In this document: positions 1 through 11,600 of the stretch, piece by piece
How positions within the stretch are numbered: the first letter of the stretch is position 1
How the letters are laid out: every line of letters starts with the position of its first letter
Assembly: GCA_030704615.1 (NCBI GenBank)
Contig: CM060732.1
Span: 46,543,053-46,607,052, forward strand
Reading direction: 5' to 3'
DNA: 64,000 nt
DNA from: Takakia lepidozioides
Taxonomy: Eukaryota > Streptophyta > Takakiopsida > Takakiales > Takakiaceae
Translations under genes and position numbers: made by a program
The notes under the pieces: model-generated
What the model was told of the DNA's origin: nothing
Databases searched by the model: none
The model's input: the letters and a program-made list of their open reading frames with translations, nothing else

Positions 1-1
1 C

Positions 2-242
2 CAAGTAGGAGATGTGGGCCCAACAGTGGCGAAGGCTGTAGTGTTGAGAGGAGAAGACTTCCCTACATTGCAGGCAGCCCTCCCTCCTCCTCCAGCCCCG
101 TCCCAACAGCGGCAGAAGGAGTTACAGCAAAAGCAGAGAGAGAAAAAACAAGAGCTCAAAGAACAGCAGCAACGGCTGCAGCAGCTCTCCGAGCAGCACT
201 TGTCACCCAAGCCTGAAGATGCCTTCCAATCCCCCTATGGAG
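2..242 (+). pseudogene. MOS1-like copy A, exon 2 (3' part)
   Basis: In-frame reading from base 2 gives a segment ending in a Gln-rich stretch, matching exon 2 of copy B almost residue for residue. The block VLRGEDFPTLQAAL corresponds to the 'FPxL' motif near the N-terminus of plant MOS1 proteins, and is followed by a Q/K-rich helix. The donor is GT at 243. The 5' part is cut by the window edge. Confidence 0.8.
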
Positions 243-1305
243 GTCGGTGTTTATCTCCACCATTCTCTTAAACAGACTCTTCTCAGACCACATTTCTTGG
301 AGTCTCAATATTAAATATGCTGGGTGAGTAGAGCATGACAGGGAAGAAAACTGTTAAGAAAGCATAGAGAAGTCTGGTCGGGGTAGAGATTACTGTTGTC
401 ATGTTAAGACGTTTTGACTGATCCATACAGAATAAGACAATCAATTGAATGACATCATCCAACATGGTCCCATCTTACTTCAGTCTCTTTCCATGTTTAT
501 CAGCTACTTCTAGTCTAGGGTGGGTGGGTGGGTGGTTTGCATGTAGTTTTAGTCTCATCGCCATAGATGACCACATTGTTAGTCAAGCACTTGATGGACA
601 AGGTTATCAAATCAGAAACCTGTGCCGAAGCTACCAAATATTTACTTCAAAGCTATGGCGACTATCACATCACAGGCTGGAGTTTTCAAGCATACTGAAA
701 GATCATCCTTCACTAGTTTTCGTGTGCTAAAAGGACCAAACCATTTGGGATAAGAAATCCTACTTAGAGCTATTCCTACCTATCAAGGCAAAGGTGAAGC
801 CTCACCTGCTCCCATCCCAGCTAGACCACAAATAACTGTTGGTGGTCCCAAGGGATGTCAGGCTTCTCTGGCTTCGGAGTGTCTCCAACTGATGCAGGTT
901 CTCTTTTGCCCATCTTAGATCCACCTCTCTAGCTAAAGTGCCCCTATAGTAGATAGGGACAGCTGAGGGAGAGACAAGATCAAGATCACTGGATTTGACA
1001 GTCATTTGGGGTCAAGCTTGTTCTGTTAAAGTGTTTTGGTTTATCCAATGACCTGTTTCTCTGTGCATGCATTGGGATAGGGCTTTTTGCAGGGCCCTGT
1101 CTTCATGTTTGGATACGTTGATGTAACAATGAACCCAGTGTTTGGGTGGCAGTCCACCGGGTTTAGTAACAACCATCGAGAACTCTCTAGCCTCAAAATG
1201 CTCCTGTCCCCCCTTTCTCAAAAGCCCTGGTTGAAATTTCAGACAACTGGTTTCTCTTTAGCTGTTTAATTGTTCATATTTGACTTGCACTCTGAGCTGG
1301 TGCAG

Positions 1306-2654
1306 GTCCCCAACTTCAGCCTGCGCATCCAGTGATCTTGCAAACAAAGATTGAGGATCCAACGGTCTTCGAAGAGGGTTCAGTGCGGCAGGAACACCAA
1401 GGCTCCACACTGATTGAACCAGATACAAAGCCTGACAGATACTCGTTTGGGCCTCCCTCCCCCACTATTCGGATACGCCTGCACTCAAATTGGACAGATG
1501 ATGAAAGAGACCCTGCCCCCAGCTTTCGTCCTCAGGGATTAGGGTCCTACCCTGACTGGTCGGACCGTTCAGAAAGTGACCCAGAATTCCGCCGTGCTAC
1601 TCGGGGGAGTGATGAATTTGACAACAGCCGACCCCCCTTCCACAGGGTATCGCAGCCCACTGTTGTGGCAGGACAAGATCCGAGTCTGAGCAGGGATGGC
1701 AATGGGAGGAGCAGTGGTTTCGGTGTTGAAAGTGCCTTGACCAGAAAAGCTGTGAACATCGGTAGTTTCGGCCGTGAGGGCGGACTTGGTAGGGAGGACA
1801 GCAGCGGCAGAGAGGATGGGTTCAATTGGGAAGGGGGATCCAGCCAAGACCGGGGGGTTTATGGGAAGGAAGGCAACTCCAATAGGGATGCCGGATATGC
1901 AGGTTGGGGGGGTTTCAGCCGGCAAGCAGGCCGCGATTTTGGGGCTGGCAGGGAGAGTGGGTATGAAAGAGATGGATGGTATGGCCGGCCAACGAGCGGT
2001 GGAAGGTGTAGATTGCAAGAGAGGCAAGGTTCTTTGAACAGGGACCCCGCATTTGGCAGGGAGGGTGTTTTCCAAGAAGGGGGATTCAATAAGGATGCTG
2101 GTTTTGGTCGGGATAGTGGCTTCAACAGGGATGGTTTCCTTGGGAGAGAGAACAGGCGGCCACAAGTGGGTGATCACGATGGGGCTCGTGGTAGATTTGG
2201 AGACCGGTTTACAAGAACACGGTTTGAAGGGTCAGACTTTAAGCCTGGTAGTTTTGCCTCTGGCAGAGGACCGCTGGGGCTTGACTCAGGCGTGGACTTC
2301 CGCAGGGAAAGGCGTGGCTATGGCAGTCACCATGAAGATCCACTGATGAGGGATTTGGTTGAGATTCCTGGCTTAGACAATTTTCGACCTGCAATAGGCG
2401 TGGGCATTGAGCCTCCCTTGACCCCTTTTTTGGGTTTGGAAACCAAAGCTTTCCGCAGGAAGAAAGATGAGGTGAAGGATAGTGATTTTCGAGATCCAGA
2501 GAGAGAGTCATTTGAGGCTGAACTTGAGAGAGTCCAGAAAGCTCAGGAGCTTGACCGGCAGAGGAAGATTGAAGAGAAAGAGCGGGCAGTGGAAAAGGCA
2601 CAGAAAGAAGTCGAGGAGCGCGAGAAGCTAGCCAAAGAGGAAGAAGAGAGACAG
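1306..2654 (+). pseudogene. MOS1-like copy A, exon 3 (still open)
   Basis: About 450 codons without interruption. The first half is a disordered region of imperfect 8-12 residue repeats built on G-R-E/D and F-N-R-D (roughly residues 130-290 of the exon). After it come the conserved block PGLDNFRPAIGVGIEPPL and a Lys/Glu-rich helix that continues into exon 4. Acceptor CAG ends at 1305; donor GT is at 2655. Compared with copy B it lacks an 18-nt microduplication near the start and has about 24 nt more near 2270. Both changes keep frame. Confidence 0.85.
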
Positions 2655-3425
2655 GTATGTAATTTTTGCTGTACCTGGTGAATGGGAGGGGAGGGTGGTA
2701 GGGAGTGATGTGGAGGTTGATAAGTTGCAGGAGGGTGAGGGCACAGGTGTTGTATTGCTTGATTTTTCATCCACTTACTGGGGATAACATGGTTTGACAA
2801 TCAGGCCTGGTCCCTACTCATTCTTAAACATTCTATTAATGGGCAAGGTTCATGAGGTTGTACAACTGGCCATCTATTTCAACCATGACTGGTCAAAGCA
2901 TGTTCTATGTGGCACACTGCAGTGGGAAGTTCGTCTCAAAGGAATCCGGAACGGATTAACTCAGAATGGCTGCTGGGGACCTTGCAGTGTCAGATTCTGA
3001 TGATTAATGTGGAGAATTTTTGTTTTCAATTCTCCTCATTGGTTTGTGAACATATCAAACGTCTATGGTAACCCTATGGCAAGATTGAGTTGAAGGATTT
3101 ACTAGGTCCCCTCTCCTCAAAGGATATGCAGACAAGCAGCGGTAGCCAGTTTGTTGCGTCACCACTTCTCCTCTTGTGTCGAACTCGACTCATGTGTCGA
3201 TGCCCGATGTTTTGTGGATGCACAACTGAGTGGCACCATGTCCAGTAGGTCTCTTACTACAGGCCTCACATACTGAAATTCAGGATGCCCCTGGTTTGGG
3301 GATGTCAGAGCTAAATTTGTGTCCTCATTTGGTAATACATAATCTGCAGTTCTATAGTGCTTTTCAGTCCCAAATACCGAAGTTGTAAACCATTGCCTTA
3401 TGTTTGTCAAAAGCAAACCCTACAG

Positions 3426-3649
3426 GCAAAGCTGGAGGAGGAAGCCATGGAGGCAGTTGCAAGAGCAGAGCGGGAGGCGTTAGAGGCAGTCCAGAAAGTA
3501 GAGGATGAAAGGAAGGCACGGGAGGATGAGAAACGGCAAATGCTTGTAGCGGAAGAAAGACGGATAGAGAATGCGCGGCTCAAGTTACTGGAGCTCGAGG
3601 AGCGAATCGCAAAACGTGAGGCAGAGAAGAAGAGAGAGGAGGATGCCAG
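3426..3649 (+). pseudogene. MOS1-like copy A, exon 4 (coiled coil)
   Basis: Seventy-five codons of Glu/Arg/Lys/Ala-rich heptad-like sequence extend the coiled coil begun in exon 3. Nearly identical to exon 4 of copy B (58,972-59,195). Splice phases agree: phase 0 in, phase 2 out. Confidence 0.8.
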
Positions 3650-3910
3650 GTATCTTTCCTTCCATACTTGGTGCAGTAATGTTTGAAGCTCTGGTGGAGG
3701 CTCGACAAAAAAAATGTGAGACGGATAGTTGGAGCTTTTAAAGTGTCAGCAAGTGTCTCTTCCGGCATTGAGGTCCCACCAAGAGTTTTGTCAAGCCCAA
3801 CTGCATTGCAGTCCAAGACAGTCAGAGTCCCTTCAAAGGCTAACTTTTTCAGGTATTTAGTTGATTGGTTGTGTCGTTGTCAAATCTGATCTCTTCAGTT
3901 TTACCACCAG

Positions 3911-5295
3911 GGTCCAGGACGAGGTGAGAGTAATGTCAATACAATCGGCAAAGGAGGAAGAAGTACAACACTGGGATGACCTAGACAGGGAGGAAGTGGA
4001 GAGGAGACGAAGAGAGGCTGGTTGCCAGCATCACAGGTGCTGACCAAGAAGATGATGACCGCGCACCACTGTGGACTTCATGCTCAGCGACCTCCCCGTC
4101 ACTGTCACGAGGGTCAGTGCCAGACGAATTTGCTTCCCATGGCAAGTCTCAAGAAGTTCGCCCCAGCCCCCTGGACCCAGGTGCCCGGTTACCCAAATAC
4201 CGAGGGGGGAACACCATGTTTGAGTCTGACCGCAGCCGGCCCTTTCTCCCCTGGAGGAGGGATGTTCCTGTTGACAATGGAACTGGACCTGCACTTTCCT
4301 CTCAATTTTTTTCTTCTTACGGACGTGATGAAAGTGGCGAATTCCAGGCTTCGATGCTGCGTGATCAGGTCCATAAACGCACAAGGTTTTTGCGACAGGG
4401 GAGAGCCTCTACAGCGGGGGAGCTACTACGGTTGGCTTCCCTTAAAGGGGAGGCAGGGGAGTTTTCAAGAAAGATCATGTTTCCCACTACGCCGAGTGGC
4501 GGTGGGCAGGGAGGAGCCAGGGCTTCCCACAAGTATCCAGCCTATTCTCGTGCAAACACTCCCGATGTTGATGGCAGTTTTTTAGATAATTCTGGGGAAC
4601 GGGAGGGGGATCGCCGATGGGCCAGAGATAGGGATCGCTGGAGGGGAAAAGGCACTCGGTCTCCGCCAAGACTCCTCCTTATTTTCAGGTTCGGATGTTG
4701 TGGAGCCTTCTCCTTATGGCGGTTCAGGCACTCCTTACCCAAGCAACCACGCCTCCTCCCCCCTGTGCGCAACACTCACATCGGCCACCAGCAAAAGTCG
4801 TCAATGAGTCATCCCCACACAGCACCTTCACCTTCTTTTCAGTCACAGATCACATGTTAGAAATATGCCTCGGCAGGGATGGATGGCCGCGGATAAACAA
4901 TCTAGACACTCAGAGGAGAAAGTTTCAAAGGTGGAGCACGCTGAACTCCCTAAAGCTAGCAAGCATGTGGAGGTTTCACAGGATGGCGCAGAAGTACAAC
5001 GAGTGAGGGCTTTGGGACCACCTCAGAGGGAGGGGCACGAATGGCATTCATCTCTCCGACAACAGCATTCAGTTGCTGAAGTGTCCAGGGGCCATCACCT
5101 GAGGTATTGGCCCTGAGGAACCTCAGTCACAAGAAAGGGACGATCTGTCGTCACTGGCAGTGCAGGAGCAGTCTAGAGGACCAGATGAGGGGAGAGAGCC
5201 GGCCACATACTGGCTATGCGGATATTGATAAGAGGGCATTGAAGGCGCGGGAGGATCACGGGTACAAAGATGAGGTTGAAGAGCGACAAACGGAT
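3911..5295 (+). pseudogene. MOS1-like copy A, exon 5, broken by several frameshifts
   Basis: Aligned by eye with the uninterrupted exon 5 of copy B (59,457-60,858), it carries a 2-nt loss near 4005, a 9-nt in-frame gain near 4260, a 1-nt gain near 4368, losses near 4395 and 4425, further small indels near 4650-4760 and 4840, and an in-frame TAG near 4857. No single frame spans the exon. Several indels fall in homopolymers, so sequencing error must be excluded, but the number and the substitutions favour real decay. Confidence 0.8.
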
Positions 5296-5577
5296 GTAAG
5301 TGACAACGACTTTGAAACCTGCAAAATTCAAGCTCACCTACTGAGATATGTATTACTTTGTTGGTTACCAAGATATTGTTTTGCATTTTTCTCATTACGA
5401 GGGAGTTTAAGGTTCTAGAGTTGAAAACAAGTCAGGCTTGTGAGGTTTAAGCAGGCTGATAACAGAAGTGTGGAGGCTGGTGTCTGACCTATCTGGCTTT
5501 TGGGCAAGTATGGTTTGTCTTGGTTCCTAGTTTGGATGGAGAGGTTGCTAATCTGTGGGCGTTGAAATGGGGTAAAG

Positions 5578-5672
5578 GAGGGAGAGGATGATGGCATCCA
5601 AGAAGGGGGATGAGGAGGGATATTGAGGCTATGACGAAGAAGAAGAAGACGAGGATGACGACATAGAAGATG
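5578..5672 (+). pseudogene. MOS1-like copy A, exon 6 (acidic), frameshifted
   Basis: Counterpart of the acidic exon 6 of copy B. Copy A has one extra G in a run near 5607, which brings a TGA into frame a few codons later. Borders are AG at 5576-5577 and GT at 5673. Confidence 0.65.
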
Positions 5673-5972
5673 GTGCAAAGAAAATCTCCATATTTGCCTT
5701 TCTGATCTGTTGCTAGATTGGTTTACTGACTTCTCCTGTGGCCAGCTGCTTGTCTTTCTCTGTTATTTGGTGACCTTTCAAATGCAAGTCTAGAGGTTAC
5801 TCTGCACTTAATCGTTAGATTGACTGTCATCTCAATTGTCGCACAATATTTGATACAGATTCCGAGTTTCATGGTCTGTGTGTGGAAGGCCACCCTGTGT
5901 GCTTTTATATTGTTTCTGTACATCTTTGATACTTTCCTAACTATTCCCACCTGTAACTACTGTCTGCAGGAG

Positions 5973-6199
5973 ATGATCCAAACAAGAAAGAATTTAGGGA
6001 GCTCATACAGCAAGACGTGACAGAATTAGCAGAGGGTGTTTCAAAGGAGGGAGAAGATTGCCTAGAGGTTGAGGGATTAGATGGAAGGAGTGTTGAGGTT
6101 GGGCCTGGGGTTAAAGTGGACAACTTAAAGGACCTGGAAAGTGTGAATGAGCAACCATCAGAGACTGAGCTCCATGAATGGCTGGCACAGAAGTTGCAG
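5973..6199 (+). pseudogene. MOS1-like copy A, exon 7
   Basis: Open segment starting DDP and ending KLQ before a GT donor at 6200. It matches exon 7 of copy B (61,531-61,757) in length, phase and most residues. Acidic and without a recognised domain. Confidence 0.75.
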
Positions 6200-6491
6200 G
6201 TATGCTCTTTGTTTCTGTACTTAGTTGCAGCATGTGGCACGTCCGGGCTGCAATGGCCTCAGACTTGGAGAATGGAAAGATCTAAAACCGTTCTCATTTT
6301 TTCGGGCGTCTTTACTGAAATGTTTCATGGAGAGTGTGGACCATTCAGCATTCATGGATGAGTTTCGAAACTTTCGCTGAAGGCACTTGACATATCCACC
6401 TTCTAGAGGCCATTGATTATGCTCACGCTTGTGCCTGCTGCAGAAAAGTGAATCATCAATTTGTGCCTCAAATGTGTAGTGTATTCTGCAG

Positions 6492-8291
6492 GTTTTGGCA
6501 CTGATTCTTTGTGATGCCACAATGCCATTGCAGATACATGACCAACATAAGGAACAGAGGGATGGTGCACAAGTGCAGCCACCACATGAGACCAGCCAAA
6601 TGCAACCATTCTTGCCACAAGTCTCGGAATCGACCTCAAGGCCCACTGTTTCAGCTGCAGACCTTGAATCTCCTCCTACTGTACCACAGATGCAGCAACC
6701 CCCCTCCATGGCCGTGTCCGATCCGCCCGTCGCATCCTTGCAGCCACCACAGCTGATGGTGTCGCTGCCTGGTTTCCAAACTCCAGCTGAGATTCCGGGG
6801 ACATTACAGTTTGGGCTTCTTTCAGGGAAGTCACTCCTGCCTGCATTGGTGCCTGCCATTCAGATTGGATCAATTGAAATGCCCTTACATGTGCACCCTC
6901 AGGCCGGCCTGCAGCATGTCACCCCTCTGCAGTCTTCCCAGCCCCCTCTTTTCCAATTTGGGCAGCTTGGACAGCAGACGCCTCTCCCTCAATCCCACCC
7001 AGCTTGCAATCAGGAGTTGGAGACAGCTCAAATGCCAGGGCAAACCCAGCAGGCTGAGGTTCTGCCCGTGTTCCAACAACAACACACCCAGAACCCTACA
7101 CAGCAAGTGCAAGTTCGGTCGTCCTTCATACAAGAGGAGCAGCCAGGTAGACCTTTCTTACAACAAAGAGATGATCTGCTCTCAGTGCCAGAGTCTCCTT
7201 GGATGAGCCAATGCACATCTGCAAACGTAAAAGCAGTTGAAGTTGAGACTAGGGAGAACAGGTTTAGTGCCTTGAAGCTCGGCCCTCGTCCTGAAAGAAG
7301 AGGGCGCAGTGGCCTGCGTGATGGCCTGAACACTGGGGTGGGTCACTCAAATTTTCCTTGCGTCAAGGCAGTGCGTAGAGAGACAGCCACTCTTCACTCA
7401 GGCTTTGATGGTGCAGAGGTACAGAGCAATGGCATTTCATTGGCTGACACAACTCCCATGTGGCCCATAACAGGGTCCTCAGCAGATGTGACAGTTGCAG
7501 AGTCGGCCCCAGCTGAGAGTCAATGGCAGCGGCCGCTTGCAGGAAGAGGCAGAGGGAATGGGGCACGTGGAGGAGGCATGCTTGGACGGGGACGGATGAA
7601 GGGTGGAACTGTGCATGGGAGCCCGGTTGTCTCTCAAAGCCCCATTGAGGGAGGTGCCTCTACGGGTTCCTTCACACCTGATGCGGGAACTGATGGAGTG
7701 ACAGTGCGCACCCGACCCAGCCGCCGTAACAACTTCCGGCGCCCTGATTATAAAGGCAGAGACTCTATGGTGTCGCTGGAGACAGTGCTGGTTGAATCTC
7801 TGTGCTGTATATCCCCTAACTCTAGAGTAAAGGACACCCCAAATGCGCCAGTTTCAACAGATGCCTCAGTCCACACTACCCACATGATTGATGGCCAGGG
7901 CACTGGAAGGCACCCTGAGGTACCAAAGCAGGAGAAGAGAAATTCAAGAGAATCAAGTCAAAGCCCGCGATTGGTGTTCGAGGGTCACTCTCCACAGCAA
8001 AGCAGCCCAAGACTCGAAAGGAACAACAGTGTTGAAACTTTCCAGAAACGGGGGTCTGGCAGGTCTGCAGGTGCCACTCGTCCAGGAGAGGGAGTACTGG
8101 GGAGGTACTCGTCGGAATCGGCCCCAGATGCACCCTTGCAGAGCGGGGTAGTCCTTGTGTTTGATCAGCCAGGGATTGAAGCTCCCAGTGATGAAGATGA
8201 CTTCATCGAGGTCAGGTCCAAGCGCCAGATGCTGAATGATCGTCGCGAACAGAGAGAGAAGGCGATCAAAGCCAAAACAAAGGACTTGAAG
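6492..8291 (+). pseudogene. MOS1-like copy A, exon 8 (still open)
   Basis: About 600 codons without interruption: a Gln/Pro-rich, probably disordered first half, an RG-rich patch (GRGRGNGARGG), and at the end the MOS1 hallmark block with GVVLVF, DEDDFIEVRSKRQML and a basic helix. Acceptor AG at 6490-6491, donor GT at 8292. The best conserved exon of this copy. Confidence 0.85.
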
Positions 8292-8631
8292 GTATGTAGT
8301 ATTGGCAGTGGAACTTTTAGCTTAGTATTAGTAGTGAACAATAGTAAGAGTTGGCGCAATTCTGTTTCATCTCTGAACTTTTTCAGTTAGTTGGTGTGAG
8401 CCTAGTTAGGCAACCCCAACCTGTTTCATGTAGCCACCACTTGTGCTACTTCTACAGCTCAGTATGTGTCTCTCATTCTAGATTCCAGTGTGAACAGTGC
8501 TCTAAGTGTTTGGGCTGATGTTTATCTATTCTTCCTAAATGTTCCGTGGCCAAGGTTATGAATGTACCCCCTCATTGGGGCTATTTGTGAAGTAGTGGAA
8601 GACTAAGTTGGGGATTGTTTGCTTTGTAAAG

Positions 8632-11600
8632 GCAAAGGAGCAGGCTGCCCGCAAACAAAGAGGTGGCGGAAAGCTTGGGTTCCAAGGGGAGGGAGCGGCA
8701 GGTATTGGCAGCAGATCGAGTGGGGCTCTAGAGCGACGCCCCTCTAGTGTAAGCACTGATAGTGTCAATAACAATTCACGGCTTGGGCTGCCAGGGACTC
8801 CTTCTGGGACAGGTCCACCGGGTTCCTTCTCGCCTGGGATTTCCCAAGCAGTGCCTCTTGCTCCTATTGGGACTCCGGCAGGTGGTGGAGCTGACCAAGT
8901 TTTTGACAAGCGGGCAAAGGTTTCAAAGTGAGTTCTGAACACTTTTCCATTTCCTTACAAGCCCACATAACCTGTTTCTTTGTGTCCTTTCTTGAATCGA
9001 GATATTATTGATTCTATAGGAATATTTCTTCACACAAGCAGCTTGGTGCTGGGTCTGTGGGACTTTTACTGTCACACCTCTTTTGTCACCTGCTCTTCTT
9101 GTCATGGGCTTAGTTCCGAGACCAAGCGATTCCTTCATTCAAGCAGGCCCACCCGGGCTCCCCTGGACGTAATGAATTTCTTCTTTTCTAGTTCTCCTGA
9201 GTCCCTTCAGCTGGTTGGTCCTCCTGTTGATCTTATGAATCACTTCATTTCCATCTTACTAATCCTCTTTCTGCTTCACACATTCTGAGTGCCCCTCGTT
9301 TGTGACAAAATCTCTGGCTAGCTCTCATCCATCATCCAAGTAAAGCAGAAGGGGTGACATGCTGCTGGTCTACGTCCTGAATTCTTGGATTTATGACTGT
9401 TTATAGCAGCTTCTTGGACTGAGTACAAGTATTTCTCGATCTACGGTTCTGATGCTTTGTTGTGTGTAAATAGATCTTCTCAACCCAATTCTGCATCAGG
9501 CGGGAGCTTGGGTGACAGGGAAATGGGGAGTTTGTCGGGCCCATTGGAAAGCCAAAGTCTTCCCCAGGACGGTGTTTCTGGCACTTCGCTTGCCTGGGGT
9601 GGGAGTCGCTCTACTCATCAGGTAAATTTCTGACAACACATCTTGTGAAACCGTGTTGGACCCCCTGGAAGAATGAATGTGGACTCGTATTGGAGGTGGA
9701 GGCTCTAGCCTTTCCTTTTGGGAGGCAAGATGAAAACTCCAGCCCTGAACCAGTCTATACAAGGCGTCATCAGAACGAACTGAATCAGCACATAGTAGAA
9801 GTAGATGAACAGAATGTATCGAGCCTGTGTAATCCATCGTTACGGGTCAGCTCTGTACAGGATGTTACATCTCTAATTTTCCCTTCCTCTCTCTCACCTT
9901 GCTCATGGGGTAACCATTCTTGCATGTAGGCCAATGAGCTCCGCACATTAGGACAATGCTATTGGCCTTATCAACTCATATTTGTCCTGGGTTGCATGGA
10001 GTTCAATGAAAGGACTGAAGTACAAGGGCTAGCCACAGACCAATGAAGCAAGCCAAAGTTTGTTGTTTGCAGGTGGTAAGCTTGACCCATTCAGCTGGAA
10101 GAGGCCATGAAGCCTGTACGATATGATGCCCCAGTGCCACAGCAGCTTCCTCTTGGAGAGCGTGGCAGCATGGTGTTGGACCCTGGGATGTCTGTAGCCT
10201 CTATGGCTGGGAAGGAGAAGATGTCTTCCTCGGGATCAGGACCGATTTGCTCGCTACTGGTTGGAGACAAGATTCAGTTTGGTGAGTTTATTTTCCCAGG
10301 AGAGAATTTCTGAGCTGGGCATGTTGTGTCCGTACGCAGTCATTGTGGTCTGAGACTGAGATAGAAGTAGAAGGTTGGGGCTGAGGCTAGCTCATGTGTC
10401 TGAGTAATGCGGTTTTGCAGGAGCCGTGACATCACCACCTCTGGCCATGTCCAACAGCCGTCCTCATACGCCTGCACTCCTTACCATAGTAGGCTCATCC
10501 CTGGGGTCGCGTGGAGATGCAGCCATCATCGACAGTGATCTGAAGAAATCAAGGCACTTATCTGGACCTGAATCTGACGTGCCAGCCTTCACAACAAAAG
10601 GTAACTTTGGGTTTGTGTGTTACAATAACAAGACATGAAGAGTGACATTCTTTATATGATTTTGAATGGAGTTTCATGCTACAGCAAGCTGATTTGAGTT
10701 TGTACGGCAGGCAAGCGAACACATGGGGAAGCAGTCATTGGTGGGGACACAGAACTGGATACGGAGGCAGAAGCCGAAGCCGCAGCGTCAGCCGTGGCCG
10801 TGGCTGCCATCAGCAGCGATGAATCCGTGGTAGCACGCATCATGTTGAGACCTCCATCCGAAAGTCTACCTCGTCCATAAAGAATTCCTTTGCAAGTATT
10901 GCATCCTCCCGAAGCCATAAAAGTAAGTGCATGTAAAATTGGTACCACTAATAAATAGACATTCTGTAACTCCTCAAGGATGTGGTGCCTCGTTCACACC
11001 TTTATGCTGTTAGGATTCCTTATTGTTACCATTGTTTCACCTATTCCATATGTTTGTAATTGGCTTGGGGTTCTTATCTGCATGTGTTCAACTGGAGCAC
11101 ATCTGTCAGGCATTTCTATGTTCTTTGGCACAACTATTTACACAGGCTCAAGTTGTGAAGTGATATGTTCGTTTATCAGAATGATCTGGGTCACAGAAGT
11201 CAAGGTTTGGGTTCTTTTGTTGGTTTCTGAACACTCCCATCTCCTTTGTTCACAGATAGTGGCGTGGCGATGCCAATGCAAGACCACTGTTGATCCAAGC
11301 TCCCATGCTTGAAGATTTCATGGCAGTATCACTTCCTGCCGATCTCTCTGTTGAGCCTACCTCAATGTCACTACGCGAATCATCATCTGCAGGTCAGGGA
11401 TCTCCGGGCCTTCTTTTAGGTGGTGGTGGTGGTGGTGTCTTCACCTTTCTCAAGCTTAGAGAGGAGCCAAATGCTGGGTGGCCAATTATTTGGATTCACT
11501 CCCAGCAAGGAGGGTTCTTCAGGTCCTCCTGGTGCTCCAGAACAGGGGCAACAATGTTGGGCCCAGTGCGGGAGGGTGGCCACAACCACCGCAGTCAAGT

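Noticed and set aside
1569-2177. Minus-strand 202-codon open frame inside exon 3 of copy A (and its twin at 57,105-57,713)
   Set aside because: Shadow of the GC-rich, repeat-containing plus-strand exon, whose frame is supported by conservation and splice sites.
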